Source: Pontibacter sp. HSC-36F09
Lineage (GTDB): Bacteria > Bacteroidota > Bacteroidia > Cytophagales > Hymenobacteraceae
Direction: 5' to 3'
Assembly (NCBI RefSeq): GCF_024171605.1
Contig: NZ_JALKAA010000005.1
Location: 186,001 to 250,000 of the forward strand
Length of the DNA: 64,000 nt
The notes below the pieces were generated by a model. It searched no databases. It worked only from the letters and a program-made list of their open reading frames with translations, and was not told where the DNA came from. Below are positions 29,395 through 37,238 of this stretch, in pieces. Position 1 is the stretch's first letter; the number at the start of each line of letters is the position of its first letter. Both the position numbers and the translations under genes were made by a program.

Positions 29395-30051
29395 GTGCAC
29401 AGCTTTACTGAAGAAAATTACATCAAGGCCATCTACAAGCTTTCGGACGGCGGTACCCGTGAGGTGAACACCAATGCAATAGCCGACGCCTTGGACACCA
29501 AGGCGGCCTCTGTAACGGATATGCTGCGCAAATTGAGCGCCAAAGGTATAGCCGACTATGTGAAATATCGGGGCGTGACCCTGACGGAGAGCGGTGAGCG
29601 GGTGGCCTTGCAGATCATCCGCAAACACAGGTTGTGGGAGGTTTTCCTGGTGGAGAAGTTGAAGTTCAACTGGGACGAGGTGCATGACATGGCCGAGGAA
29701 CTGGAGCACATCAATTCTGACTTGCTTATCCGGCGGCTTGATGAGTTTCTGGGCTATCCAAAGTTTGACCCACATGGCGACCCGATCCCCACGGAAGACG
29801 GCGAGATGAATACTAAGCAGCAGCGTCTGCTGGCAGAACTAGAAGTGAACAGCTCCGGCACAGTAGTAGGCGTCAACGACTCTCAACCGCTCTTCCTGCA
29901 GTACCTCGACAAGATGGGGATATTCCTGGGAGCCAAGATTAAAGTAATCGATAAGATCCCATACGATAACTCACTGGAAATTAACCTGGAGAACAAAAAG
30001 AACCTGGTAGTATCCAGTGAAGTAGCACGTAATATTTTCCTGTCTGCCTAG
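29395..30051 (+). CDS. DtxR/MntR-family metal-dependent transcriptional regulator
   Basis: A 218-residue repressor that senses Mn(II) or Fe(II). Domains: N-terminal winged helix (residues 2-65, ENYIKAIYKL, TNAIADALDTKAASVTDMLRKL), dimerisation domain with metal ligands (HKHRLWEVFLVEKLKFNWDEVHDMAEELEHI, and DPHGDPIPTEDGEM), and a C-terminal SH3-like domain (DKMGIFLGAKIKVIDKI). GTG start at 29395; no ATG precedes it in frame. It heads a transporter operon, with the next gene one base away. It probably controls metal uptake; a perfect palindrome at 31883-31896 is a candidate target. Confidence 0.92.
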   Translation: MHSFTEENYIKAIYKLSDGGTREVNTNAIADALDTKAASVTDMLRKLSAKGIADYVKYRGVTLTESGERVALQIIRKHRLWEVFLVEKLKFNWDEVHDMAEELEHINSDLLIRRLDEFLGYPKFDPHGDPIPTEDGEMNTKQQRLLAELEVNSSGTVVGVNDSQPLFLQYLDKMGIFLGAKIKVIDKIPYDNSLEINLENKKNLVVSSEVARNIFLSA

Positions 30052-30052
30052 T

Positions 30053-30985
30053 ATGAAAGCTCCTGCCCTTTTCCTGTATCTGCTGCTGGTAATGCTACTT
30101 GGAACAGCCTGTACCCAGGTCGACACCCGGGGCGAGGTGCCAGCCGGAAAGCGCATGCGCATTGTAACCACGACAGGTATACTGAAAGATGCTGTTGTGA
30201 ACATTGTAGGCGATGCAGCAGACGTAGAAGCGATCATGGGAAGCGGTGTTGATCCGCACCTGTACAAAGCGACGCAGGGCGACCTCAACATGCTGACGGA
30301 GGCAGATGTGATCATTTACAATGGGCTACACCTGGAGGGCAAAATGGGTGAAGTGCTTGAAAAGCTGAGCCGCTACAAAACCGTGCTCGCCGCTACAGCA
30401 GGTATACCAAAGTCCGATCTGTTGAATTCTGCTGCTTTTGCTGACAGTCACGACCCGCACGTTTGGTTTGATGTCTCACTCTGGATGCAGGTGACTGTGC
30501 ACCTAAGCAGCGAACTGCAGAAAAAAGACCCGCAGCATGCCATGGTGTACCAGGAGCAAACGGCAGAATACCTGCGTGCGCTGTCAACATTGCACAACGA
30601 AACCAAAGCCGCCATTGCTTCCATACCTGAACAGCAACGTATCCTGATCACCGCACACGACGCCTTTGGCTACTACGGCAACGCATACGGTATAGAGGTG
30701 CGCGGTTTGCAGGGCATCTCTACCCTATCCGAATTCGGGCTGCAGGACGTTTCATCACTTGTCAAGTACATTGTAGCCAACAAAATCAAGGCGGTCTTTG
30801 TCGAATCTTCAGTATCTCCGAAAGCCATTGAGGCGGTGGTGCAGGGCTGCAGCGAACGAGGTCACAAAGTACTGATTGGCGGCACCCTGTACTCAGACGC
30901 CATGGGCGAAGAGGGCACCCCGGAGGGAACCTATACAGGCATGGTAAGACACAACACGAACACGATTGTAACTTCTTTAAAATAA
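30053..30985 (+). CDS. Metal ABC transporter substrate-binding lipoprotein
   Basis: A 310-residue lipoprotein (lipobox LLGTAC, Cys 20) of the cluster A-I family that binds Mn, Zn or Fe in the periplasm. Metal ligands visible: His in GSGVDPHLYKATQGDL, His in SHDPHVWFDVSLWMQ, Glu in VFVESSVSPKAIEAV and Asp in GGTLYSDAMGEEGTPEGTY. No His-rich loop typical of ZnuA is present, which favours manganese. One base separates it from the regulator gene and 12 bases from the ATPase gene. Confidence 0.93.
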   Translation: MKAPALFLYLLLVMLLGTACTQVDTRGEVPAGKRMRIVTTTGILKDAVVNIVGDAADVEAIMGSGVDPHLYKATQGDLNMLTEADVIIYNGLHLEGKMGEVLEKLSRYKTVLAATAGIPKSDLLNSAAFADSHDPHVWFDVSLWMQVTVHLSSELQKKDPQHAMVYQEQTAEYLRALSTLHNETKAAIASIPEQQRILITAHDAFGYYGNAYGIEVRGLQGISTLSEFGLQDVSSLVKYIVANKIKAVFVESSVSPKAIEAVVQGCSERGHKVLIGGTLYSDAMGEEGTPEGTYTGMVRHNTNTIVTSLK

Positions 30986-30997
30986 GAAGGATATCCT

Positions 30998-31789
30998 ATG
31001 ATACTTCAAGTAGAAAATCCAGTAGTAGAAGTACACGATCTAACGGTGAGTTATGACCGGAAACCGGTATTGTGGGGCATTGATCTTACCCTACCGGCTG
31101 GTGCGCTTGTGGGAGTGATCGGTCCGAACGGTGCAGGCAAGTCTACCCTGATCAAAGCGATGATGAACCTGCTACCTGTCAGCAGCGGCTATGTGCGCAT
31201 TTTTGACCAACCGCTAAAACAGGTATACAGCCGCATCAGCTATGTACCACAGCGCGAGTCAGTGGACTGGGACTTTCCAGCCTCTGTATTTGACGTGGTG
31301 CTGATGGGCAGGTATGGCCAACTGGGTTTGTTCAAGCGCCCCCGCAAAGCCGACAAGGACGCAGCCATGGAAGCGCTTGAACAAGTAGGTATGCAAAGCT
31401 TTGCTGAGCGTCAGATCTCGCAGCTTTCCGGAGGACAGCAGCAGCGCGTGTTTCTGGCAAGGGCACTTGCCCAGAATGCCGACGTTTATTTCATGGACGA
31501 GCCCTTTGCCGGCGTCGACATTGCCACCGAAACCGCTATCATCCAGCTGCTTCGCCTGATGCGTGACCAGGGCAAGACCGTAATCGTAGTGCACCACGAC
31601 CTGCAGTCTGCCTCCGAATACTTTGACTGGGTGGTGCTCCTCAACATGCGCTTGGTAGCCTCCGGCCCTACAGAACAGGTACTGAACCAGGAACTGCTGG
31701 AGCAAACCTATGGCGGAAAACTCACTCTGCTCAGCAAAGTTGGCGATCTCCTCCGCAAACAGGAATTCCCGGCAAGGGAGAAGAGTTGA
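30998..31789 (+). CDS. Metal ABC transporter ATP-binding protein
   Basis: A 263-residue ABC ATPase that powers uptake through the permeases downstream. Seen: Walker A GPNGAGKST, Q-loop YVPQRESVDWDFP, signature LSGGQQQRVFLARAL, Walker B VYFMDEPFAGVD and switch His in VVHHDLQS. The QRESVDWDFP motif is characteristic of the Mn/Zn (MntB/ZnuC) branch. Cytoplasmic, third gene of the operon. Confidence 0.94.
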   Translation: MILQVENPVVEVHDLTVSYDRKPVLWGIDLTLPAGALVGVIGPNGAGKSTLIKAMMNLLPVSSGYVRIFDQPLKQVYSRISYVPQRESVDWDFPASVFDVVLMGRYGQLGLFKRPRKADKDAAMEALEQVGMQSFAERQISQLSGGQQQRVFLARALAQNADVYFMDEPFAGVDIATETAIIQLLRLMRDQGKTVIVVHHDLQSASEYFDWVVLLNMRLVASGPTEQVLNQELLEQTYGGKLTLLSKVGDLLRKQEFPAREKS

Positions 31790-31995
31790 ATTCTTTAATT
31801 ATTGATGGTTAAATGGTTATTCGCTAATAGCTGGGTGCACGGTTAACCCACCCCTGTCGCTCAAAGAAAGGAATTGCCGCGACTACCAATTGGTAGGTAT
31901 AAATTTCGTAGTTGCAGGCTATATTACCTAAAACAGCATCACTAGATAAAACAATTAACAATTTAACAACCATCAGCAATTTAACCTTTTATAAA
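31790..31995. promoter_or_regulatory. Promoter region before the fused permease gene
   Basis: A 206-bp gap inside the metal locus. It holds a perfect palindrome CTACCAATTGGTAG at 31883-31896 and, right after it, TAAATTTC at 31900-31907, one base off the -7 consensus TAnnTTTG. A TTG at 31874-31876 could be the -33 box. AACAATTTAAC-type repeats precede the start codon. Confidence 0.5.
31883..31896. promoter_or_regulatory. Perfect palindrome, candidate metal-regulator operator
   Basis: CTACCAATTGGTAG reads identically on both strands and lies between candidate -33 and -7 boxes. DtxR/MntR operators are palindromes of similar length, and a DtxR-family regulator gene sits 1.8 kb upstream in the same locus. 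The link is inference. Confidence 0.5.
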
Positions 31996-33279
31996 ATGCA
32001 GGACTTCATAGAGTTTTTCTCGTTTACGGATGCCAACATACGGTACGTGACGCTGGGCTCGGTGCTGCTGGCTGCCAGTTCGGCGGTGGTGGGCTGCTTT
32101 ACGCTGCTGCGCAAGCGGGCGTTGGTGGGTGATGCAGTGGCCCATGCGGTGTTGCCAGGGGTCTGTCTGGCTTTCATTGTATCAGGCACCAAAAATCCTT
32201 TCATTCTGCTGATCGGCGCTTTTGTAACAGGCTGGCTTTCGTTGGTAGTGATTGATTACATTACTTCCCGTTCCCGGATTAAAGAAGATACAGCCATCGG
32301 GTTGGTACTATCGGTCTTCTTCGGTATTGGTATTTTGCTGCTCACTGCCATTCAGCAAACCGGCAACGCCGCTCAGAGCGGACTTGACAAATTCTTGTTC
32401 GGTAGTGCTGCTTCACTGATCGGGGAAGATCTGATCGCTTTTGGGGTGGTAGCCGTGATGCTTTTGGTAGCTGTGGTGCTGTTTTTTAAAGAACTTACCC
32501 TCCTTTGTTTTGATCAGGCTTATGCCCGTACCATCGGATTTCCGGTCCGCGGACTTGAGTTACTCCTTACCACCCTCACCGTATTTGCCGTGGTGGTAGG
32601 TATACAGGCTGTGGGCGTTGTATTGATGGCCGCCATGTTGATTACGCCCGCGGCGGCAGCTCGTTTCTGGACCGAAAACCTGAAGGTGATGCTCGTACTC
32701 GCCGCGCTCATCGGTGCTTTTTCAGGTATAGCGGGCGCCTTCGTTTCTTACACTGCCCCTTCCATGCCAACCGGTCCTTGGATCGTGCTGATCGTGTCGA
32801 TGATCGCCATCCTGTCCTTTGCCCTGGCGCCCGGTCGTGGCTGGGTTGCCCGCATCTTGCAGCAGCGGCGCAACAAGACCCGCATCCTGGAGGAAAACCT
32901 GCTCAAGCTGCTTTACCAATTAGGCGAACTCCGGCAGGACTATGGTAATGCCCGCAGCCTGGAAGAATTGCTGGAGCGGCGCAACATACCTAAGAATGAA
33001 GCGCTTGGTGGACTGCAAAAGCTAAAGCGACAGGGTTATCTGCAGAAAGATGACGGTCGCTGGGTGCTGACACCGGAAGGCGAGAAACGCGGTCGCCGGG
33101 TGGTACGCCTCCACCGCTTGTGGGAGCTATACCTGACGCAGTACCTGAACCTGGCCTCCGACCACGTGCACGAAGACGCTGAAACGATCGAGCACATCAT
33201 CACCCCGGAGTTGGAGCAGCGCCTGATCGAAGAACTCAACTACCCTGATCTGGACCCGCACAGTGCGAGAATTCCATGA
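31996..33279 (+). CDS. Metal ABC permease fused to a DtxR-like C-terminal domain
   Basis: A 427-residue protein. Residues about 1-280 form an ABC-3 family permease with eight or so membrane helices (SVLLAASSAVVGCFTLLRKRALVGDAVAHAVLPGV, FGIQAVGVVLMAAMLITPAA-like segments). Residues about 290-427 resemble a DtxR regulator without its SH3 domain: a winged helix (SLEELLERRNIPKNEALGGL, LVTPEGEKRGRRVVRLHRLWELYLTQYL) and a metal-binding dimerisation part ending DPHSARIP. Start set at ATG 31996 because the 28 codons upstream are repeat-derived. The domain could sense metal at the membrane and gate transport. Similar fusions are known in this phylum. Confidence 0.88.
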   Translation: MQDFIEFFSFTDANIRYVTLGSVLLAASSAVVGCFTLLRKRALVGDAVAHAVLPGVCLAFIVSGTKNPFILLIGAFVTGWLSLVVIDYITSRSRIKEDTAIGLVLSVFFGIGILLLTAIQQTGNAAQSGLDKFLFGSAASLIGEDLIAFGVVAVMLLVAVVLFFKELTLLCFDQAYARTIGFPVRGLELLLTTLTVFAVVVGIQAVGVVLMAAMLITPAAAARFWTENLKVMLVLAALIGAFSGIAGAFVSYTAPSMPTGPWIVLIVSMIAILSFALAPGRGWVARILQQRRNKTRILEENLLKLLYQLGELRQDYGNARSLEELLERRNIPKNEALGGLQKLKRQGYLQKDDGRWVLTPEGEKRGRRVVRLHRLWELYLTQYLNLASDHVHEDAETIEHIITPELEQRLIEELNYPDLDPHSARIP

Positions 33280-33283
33280 CGGA

Positions 33284-33318
33284 AATGAGTGAATGAGTGA
33301 TTGAGCGGATGAGTGAAT
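33284..33318 (+). repeat. GAGTGA-type repeat tract
   Basis: Short tandem units: GAAATGAGTGAATGAGTGATTGAGCGGATGAGTGAATAG (named from its units GAATGAGTGA, GAGTGATTGAG, GGATGAGTGA). It starts just after the fused permease stop and belongs to the same word family as the repeats at 11967 and 29254. Confidence 0.6.
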
Positions 33319-33429
33319 AGAAGTCGAAAATTATAGATTTAGGAATTAACTTGACTGAAGGTATAGAATGCACGAAAGGTATAGCATCAGAAATGAGATC
33401 CTGTAGTGACCGGTCATGACCTAATGCTG

Positions 33430-33544
33430 CCAACTTAAGAATTTTCATTGTCATTTCGACCTTAGGGAGAAATCTGAAATATTGCAATAAGCCAGATCTC
33501 TCATTACATTCGAGATGACATAAGAGAACATATTCTTAAAGTTG
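33430..33544. repeat. TGTCATTTCGAC palindromic element (MITE-like)
   Basis: A 115-bp imperfect inverted repeat between the two permease genes. Outer arms CAACTTAAGAAT (33430) and ATTCTTAAAGTTG (33532), then TGTCATTTCGA (33449) and TCGAGATGACA (33510), then GAGAAATCT and AGATCTCTC inside. Related copies occur at 51696 and 52019. It may be a non-autonomous mobile element that split the two permease genes. Confidence 0.7.
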
Positions 33545-33627
33545 ACCGCCCAGATCACGACTTGACCAATCGTTTGCAGAACTATTAACAATTCAACCAT
33601 CAACAATTTAACTATACAAGAACAAAC

Positions 33628-34506
33628 GTGAACGCATTCTGGATCATATTGACGGGGAGTTTAGTAGCGACGTGCTGCAGTCTGTTAGGTTGTTTCCTGA
33701 TACTGCGCCGTATGGCCATGGTGGGCGATGCTATTTCGCATGCTGTGCTGCCAGGCATCGTGATCGCGTTTATGTTCACCGGCTCGCGTGACACGATTCC
33801 TATGCTCATCGGGGCCGGACTGCTGGGTGTGCTCACCACCTTCCTGATCGAATTCTTCCATCGTTATGCACGGGTACAGGCTGATGCGGCCATTGGCGTT
33901 ACCTTCACCTGGCTCTTTGCTATCGGTATCATTCTCATCTCCGTATTTGCCGGGCAGGTGGACCTGGACCAGGACTGCGTGCTGTATGGCGAAATTGCGT
34001 ACGTGCCGCTCGACCTTATTATTACTGAAGGAGGCCTCAGCATAGGTCCGCGCACAGTCTGGATACTGGCGGTAGTCACGCTGCTGATCGGTGCTTTCAT
34101 TGTGCTGGGGTATAAAGAGCTTTTCCTGACCACTTTTGATCCGGCCTTCGCAGCGGCCATTGGCATTTCTACTACCCTTTGGTACTACCTACTGATGGGT
34201 GCTGTGTCGCTCACAACGGTAGCATCTTTTGAGTCTGTTGGGGCGATCCTCGTAGTGGCATTTTTGGTCGCACCGCCTGCCACTGCCTACCTGCTAACCG
34301 ACGATTTCAAAACTATGCTGGGAATCTCTGTTTTGCTGGGAATCATCGCCTCTTTTGCGGGTTACTACCTGGCCGTGTGGCTGGATGGTTCAATTGCCGG
34401 TGCTATCGCCACTGTAACAGGTATAGAGTTCCTGCTGGCATTCCTTTTCTCACCCACACATGGCAAATTGCGCAGACAGAAACGTGTGCAGATGGTCGGG
34501 CATTAA
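33628..34506 (+). CDS. Metal ABC transporter permease
   Basis: A 292-residue ABC-3 family permease with eight or so membrane helices, homologous to the N-terminal part of the upstream fused protein. Seen: NAFWIILTGSLVATCCSLLGCFLILRR, MVGDAISHAVLPGIV, and VGAILVVAFLVAPPATAYLLTDDF. GTG start at 33628. With two permease genes, the complex may be a heterodimer. It is the last gene of the metal locus, 349 bp from the fused permease. Confidence 0.93.
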   Translation: MNAFWIILTGSLVATCCSLLGCFLILRRMAMVGDAISHAVLPGIVIAFMFTGSRDTIPMLIGAGLLGVLTTFLIEFFHRYARVQADAAIGVTFTWLFAIGIILISVFAGQVDLDQDCVLYGEIAYVPLDLIITEGGLSIGPRTVWILAVVTLLIGAFIVLGYKELFLTTFDPAFAAAIGISTTLWYYLLMGAVSLTTVASFESVGAILVVAFLVAPPATAYLLTDDFKTMLGISVLLGIIASFAGYYLAVWLDGSIAGAIATVTGIEFLLAFLFSPTHGKLRRQKRVQMVGH

Positions 34507-34580
34507 CCTGAAAGACAAGGTATAAAGCAACATATACAGGAAGCATCCCTTTAACCGTTCTGATTCAAATAAAACTCACC

Positions 34581-35123
34581 GTGCCAAAAAAAACATACCT
34601 CCTTTCCCTGCTTGCGCTGATGCTTTTACTGTCAGGCTATACCTGGCATGGGACGACAACTGCAGTAACTGCCAGCCAGAAAGGAGCTAAAATTAATTGG
34701 ATCAGCATGGAAGAAGCTGCCGAAAAGATTAAAAAGCAACCGCGCAAAGTGGTCATCGACGTGTACACGGACTGGTGCGGCTGGTGCAAGAAAATGGATA
34801 AGTCTACTTTCACCGATCCTGCAGTGGTGGCCTATATCAACAGAAACTACTATGCCGTGAAGCTGGATGCCGAGGGTAAAAATCCGATCACGCTCAACGG
34901 CCATACCTATACCTATCAGGAGCAGTATCGGGCGCACGAGCTGGCAGTTGCCCTCCTGCAGGGGCAGATGAGCTATCCGACTACCGTATACCTGGACGAG
35001 AAATTTAACATGCTCACGCCCGTTCCAGGCTACCTCGATGCGACCACTTTCCATCAGGTTCTGACCTATTTCGGAGACAATCATCACAAGTCAAAAACCT
35101 GGGAAGAGTATACCCAAAAGTAG
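34581..35123 (+). CDS. Thioredoxin-like exported protein
   Basis: A 180-residue protein with an N-terminal hydrophobic signal or anchor (residues 5-21) and a thioredoxin fold holding TDWCGWCKKMDKSTF (Cys 66, Cys 69). A cis-Pro loop is visible in QGQMSYPTTVYLDE. This type of Bacteroidota protein probably works as a periplasmic disulfide reductase or thiol oxidoreductase. Start GTG at 34581. Several dispersed motif copies lie in this gene (GYTW, TYTYQ). Confidence 0.83.
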   Translation: MPKKTYLLSLLALMLLLSGYTWHGTTTAVTASQKGAKINWISMEEAAEKIKKQPRKVVIDVYTDWCGWCKKMDKSTFTDPAVVAYINRNYYAVKLDAEGKNPITLNGHTYTYQEQYRAHELAVALLQGQMSYPTTVYLDEKFNMLTPVPGYLDATTFHQVLTYFGDNHHKSKTWEEYTQK

Positions 35124-35193
35124 GAATGACGAACGTTTGGTGAAGAATGCCTGATTAATCCGTAATTTTGTGTTTTAAAACACTTGCTATACC

Positions 35194-36573
35194 TTGATTC
35201 ATCATTTTTTACATACCGATACCATTACAGCGGTCGCCACGGCACCCGGTACAGGCGCCATTGCAGTTATCCGTCTCTCAGGCCCTGAGGCCATTGCTAT
35301 CACCAATTCTGTTTTTAAAGGCAAAGACCTGACAAAGCAGGACAGCCATACCATCCATTTCGGTACGCTCCGCGACGGGGATAAGATCATGGACGAAGTG
35401 CTGGTGTCCCTGTTTGTGGCACCCCACTCCTACACCAAAGAAAATGTGGTGGAGATCTCCTGCCACGGCTCTGATTTTATCGTACAGCAGATCATGCAGT
35501 TGCTCCTGAAGAAAGGCGCCCGCCTGGCCAATGCCGGGGAGTTTACGAAGCGCGCCTTCCTGAACGGACAATTTGACCTGGCTCAAGCCGAAGCCGTGGC
35601 CGACCTGATCGCCTCTGACTCTGCCCTTTCGCATGAAGTAGCCATGAAGCAGATGCGTGGTGGTTTTTCGCAGGAAATCAAGCGTCTACGGGGTGAACTC
35701 GTGCACTTTGCTTCCATGATTGAGCTGGAGCTGGACTTCGGCGAAGAGGATGTGGAGTTTGCCGACCGTGACCAATTGCGCACCCTGATCCTGAACATAC
35801 AGCAGATCATTCGCGAGCTGCTCAAGTCATTTGAGCTGGGCAATGTGATCAAAAATGGCGTTCCGACCGTGATCGTGGGTAAACCCAATGCGGGCAAGTC
35901 CACCCTGCTCAATAAACTGCTCAACGAAGAAAAAGCCATCGTGTCGGATGTTCCGGGCACGACCCGCGACTTCATTGAAGATGAGATCAACATCGGGGGT
36001 GTCACGTTCCGCTTTATCGATACAGCCGGTCTGCGCGAAACCACAGACAAGGTAGAAGCTATCGGGGTGGAGCGCACCATGCAGAAGCTGAGCCAGTCCT
36101 CGATTATCATTTACCTATTCGACATCACTAGCACGACGCCGGAAGAGTTGCAAACTGAGATGGAGGAACTTAATCCGAAGAAACTGCCGCTGCTTCCTGT
36201 CGCCAATAAAATAGACCAGGCTACACCTGATAAACTGGCTGAATTTGCAGGTATAGAGGGATTAGTGCAGATTTCCGCTGCGGAGGGTGTTCACTTAGAA
36301 GACCTGAAACAGGCGCTGGTAGACAAGGTGAACGTTGGCAAACTCAACACACAGCAGCAGACCATCGTAACCAACTTGCGCCACGTCGACAGCCTGAACA
36401 AAACCTACGAAGCGCTGGACGACGTGCTCAATGGCATAAGTTTAGGCATGAGCGGCGACCTGGTAGCAGCCGATATTCGCCGGGCCCTTTATAGTCTGGG
36501 TATGATCACGGGTGAGATTACGAACGATGATTTGCTCGACAACATCTTCACAAAGTTTTGCATCGGCAAGTAA
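35194..36573 (+). CDS. mnmE: tRNA modification GTPase MnmE
   Basis: With MnmG, modifies uridine 34 of several tRNAs (cmnm5U). The 459 residues match. Seen: N-terminal TAVATAPGTGAIAVIRLSGPEA, G1 VGKPNAGKST, G3 DTAGLRE, G4 NKID, and the C-terminal CIGK. Upstream in-frame stop at 35176 and no ATG leave TTG at 35194 as the likely start. That TTG directly follows a TATACC, and the motif occupies the start-codon region. A strong terminator follows. Confidence 0.95.
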   Translation: MIHHFLHTDTITAVATAPGTGAIAVIRLSGPEAIAITNSVFKGKDLTKQDSHTIHFGTLRDGDKIMDEVLVSLFVAPHSYTKENVVEISCHGSDFIVQQIMQLLLKKGARLANAGEFTKRAFLNGQFDLAQAEAVADLIASDSALSHEVAMKQMRGGFSQEIKRLRGELVHFASMIELELDFGEEDVEFADRDQLRTLILNIQQIIRELLKSFELGNVIKNGVPTVIVGKPNAGKSTLLNKLLNEEKAIVSDVPGTTRDFIEDEINIGGVTFRFIDTAGLRETTDKVEAIGVERTMQKLSQSSIIIYLFDITSTTPEELQTEMEELNPKKLPLLPVANKIDQATPDKLAEFAGIEGLVQISAAEGVHLEDLKQALVDKVNVGKLNTQQQTIVTNLRHVDSLNKTYEALDDVLNGISLGMSGDLVAADIRRALYSLGMITGEITNDDLLDNIFTKFCIGK

Positions 36574-36601
36574 TTCCCGGAAATAGCCCAATACTCACCC
36601 C

Positions 36602-36644
36602 AACAAGAAGGCCTGTAAATAACTCATTTACAGGCCTTCTTGTT
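36602..36644 (+). terminator. Long-stem terminator after mnmE
   Basis: A 19-bp perfect stem (36602-36620 with 36626-36644, core AGAAGGCCTGTAAAT) around AACTC, followed by a short T run. Confidence 0.9.
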
Positions 36645-36739
36645 TCATTCTACCTTCTTACAAGGAATTTAGGAAGCCCGTTTTTTTTGAAAGCGATATC
36701 CTTCTAAAAGAACTTTAGGAGATAAAAGAGTTCTACTAA

Positions 36740-36901
36740 TTAGTCTTCACTTTTGCCACATCTGTCAATCTCAACGTCATTCCTATTTTTATCCTGTTTA
36801 CTTTTTTTGGCTTCAGCTTTAAGGCGCTCCTGGTATTCCTTCCTTTCCTGAAATTCTTTTTGACGCTGCTTCTTTTGTTGGTTTTCTGATCTGGTACTCA
36901 T
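36740..36901 (-). CDS. Small charged coiled-coil-like protein
   Basis: A 53-residue frame of almost only Lys, Glu, Gln, Arg and Ser: MSTRSENQQKKQRQKEFQ, ERLKAEAKKSKQDKN and a tail with one Cys. It is helical and probably soluble. Codon use looks like coding sequence. Small Lys/Glu-rich proteins of this size are common in Bacteroidota and unstudied. No known function or motif. Confidence 0.55.
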   Translation of the reverse strand: MSTRSENQQKKQRQKEFQERKEYQERLKAEAKKSKQDKNRNDVEIDRCGKSED

Positions 36902-37238
36902 AAGCGAATGCATTATTTGTAATAACTAGAATTACTGGCTCATCGGTGGAAAGTTAACCAACAGTTCACATTCTACATTTGAAAGTAAGAAGAAAGACAA
37001 CCAGTAGCTTGTGTTCACAGACAATGCACATCATCTATTGAATACCCCGATTACTATGCTGGTGCTTTTCAGATTGGTCATCGGTCTCTACCAAATCCTT
37101 ACTGGTTACTTTTGCTTAATCGCTTCTGCTTACCAACATTTTACTGCTATGGATAAATTAGTATGAAATATTATTTTTCCATCCTACATTGGGGTTAGAA
37201 TTGCCTAATTGTCAAGAGACCAGCACAAGACATAACAC
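36902..37238. other. Non-coding gap
   Basis: 337 bp between the divergent small charged gene and the APC permease gene. It probably holds both promoters. No open frame, hairpin or repeat stands out. Like its surroundings (36.25-40.5 kb) it has no AGGTATA copy. Confidence 0.4.
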
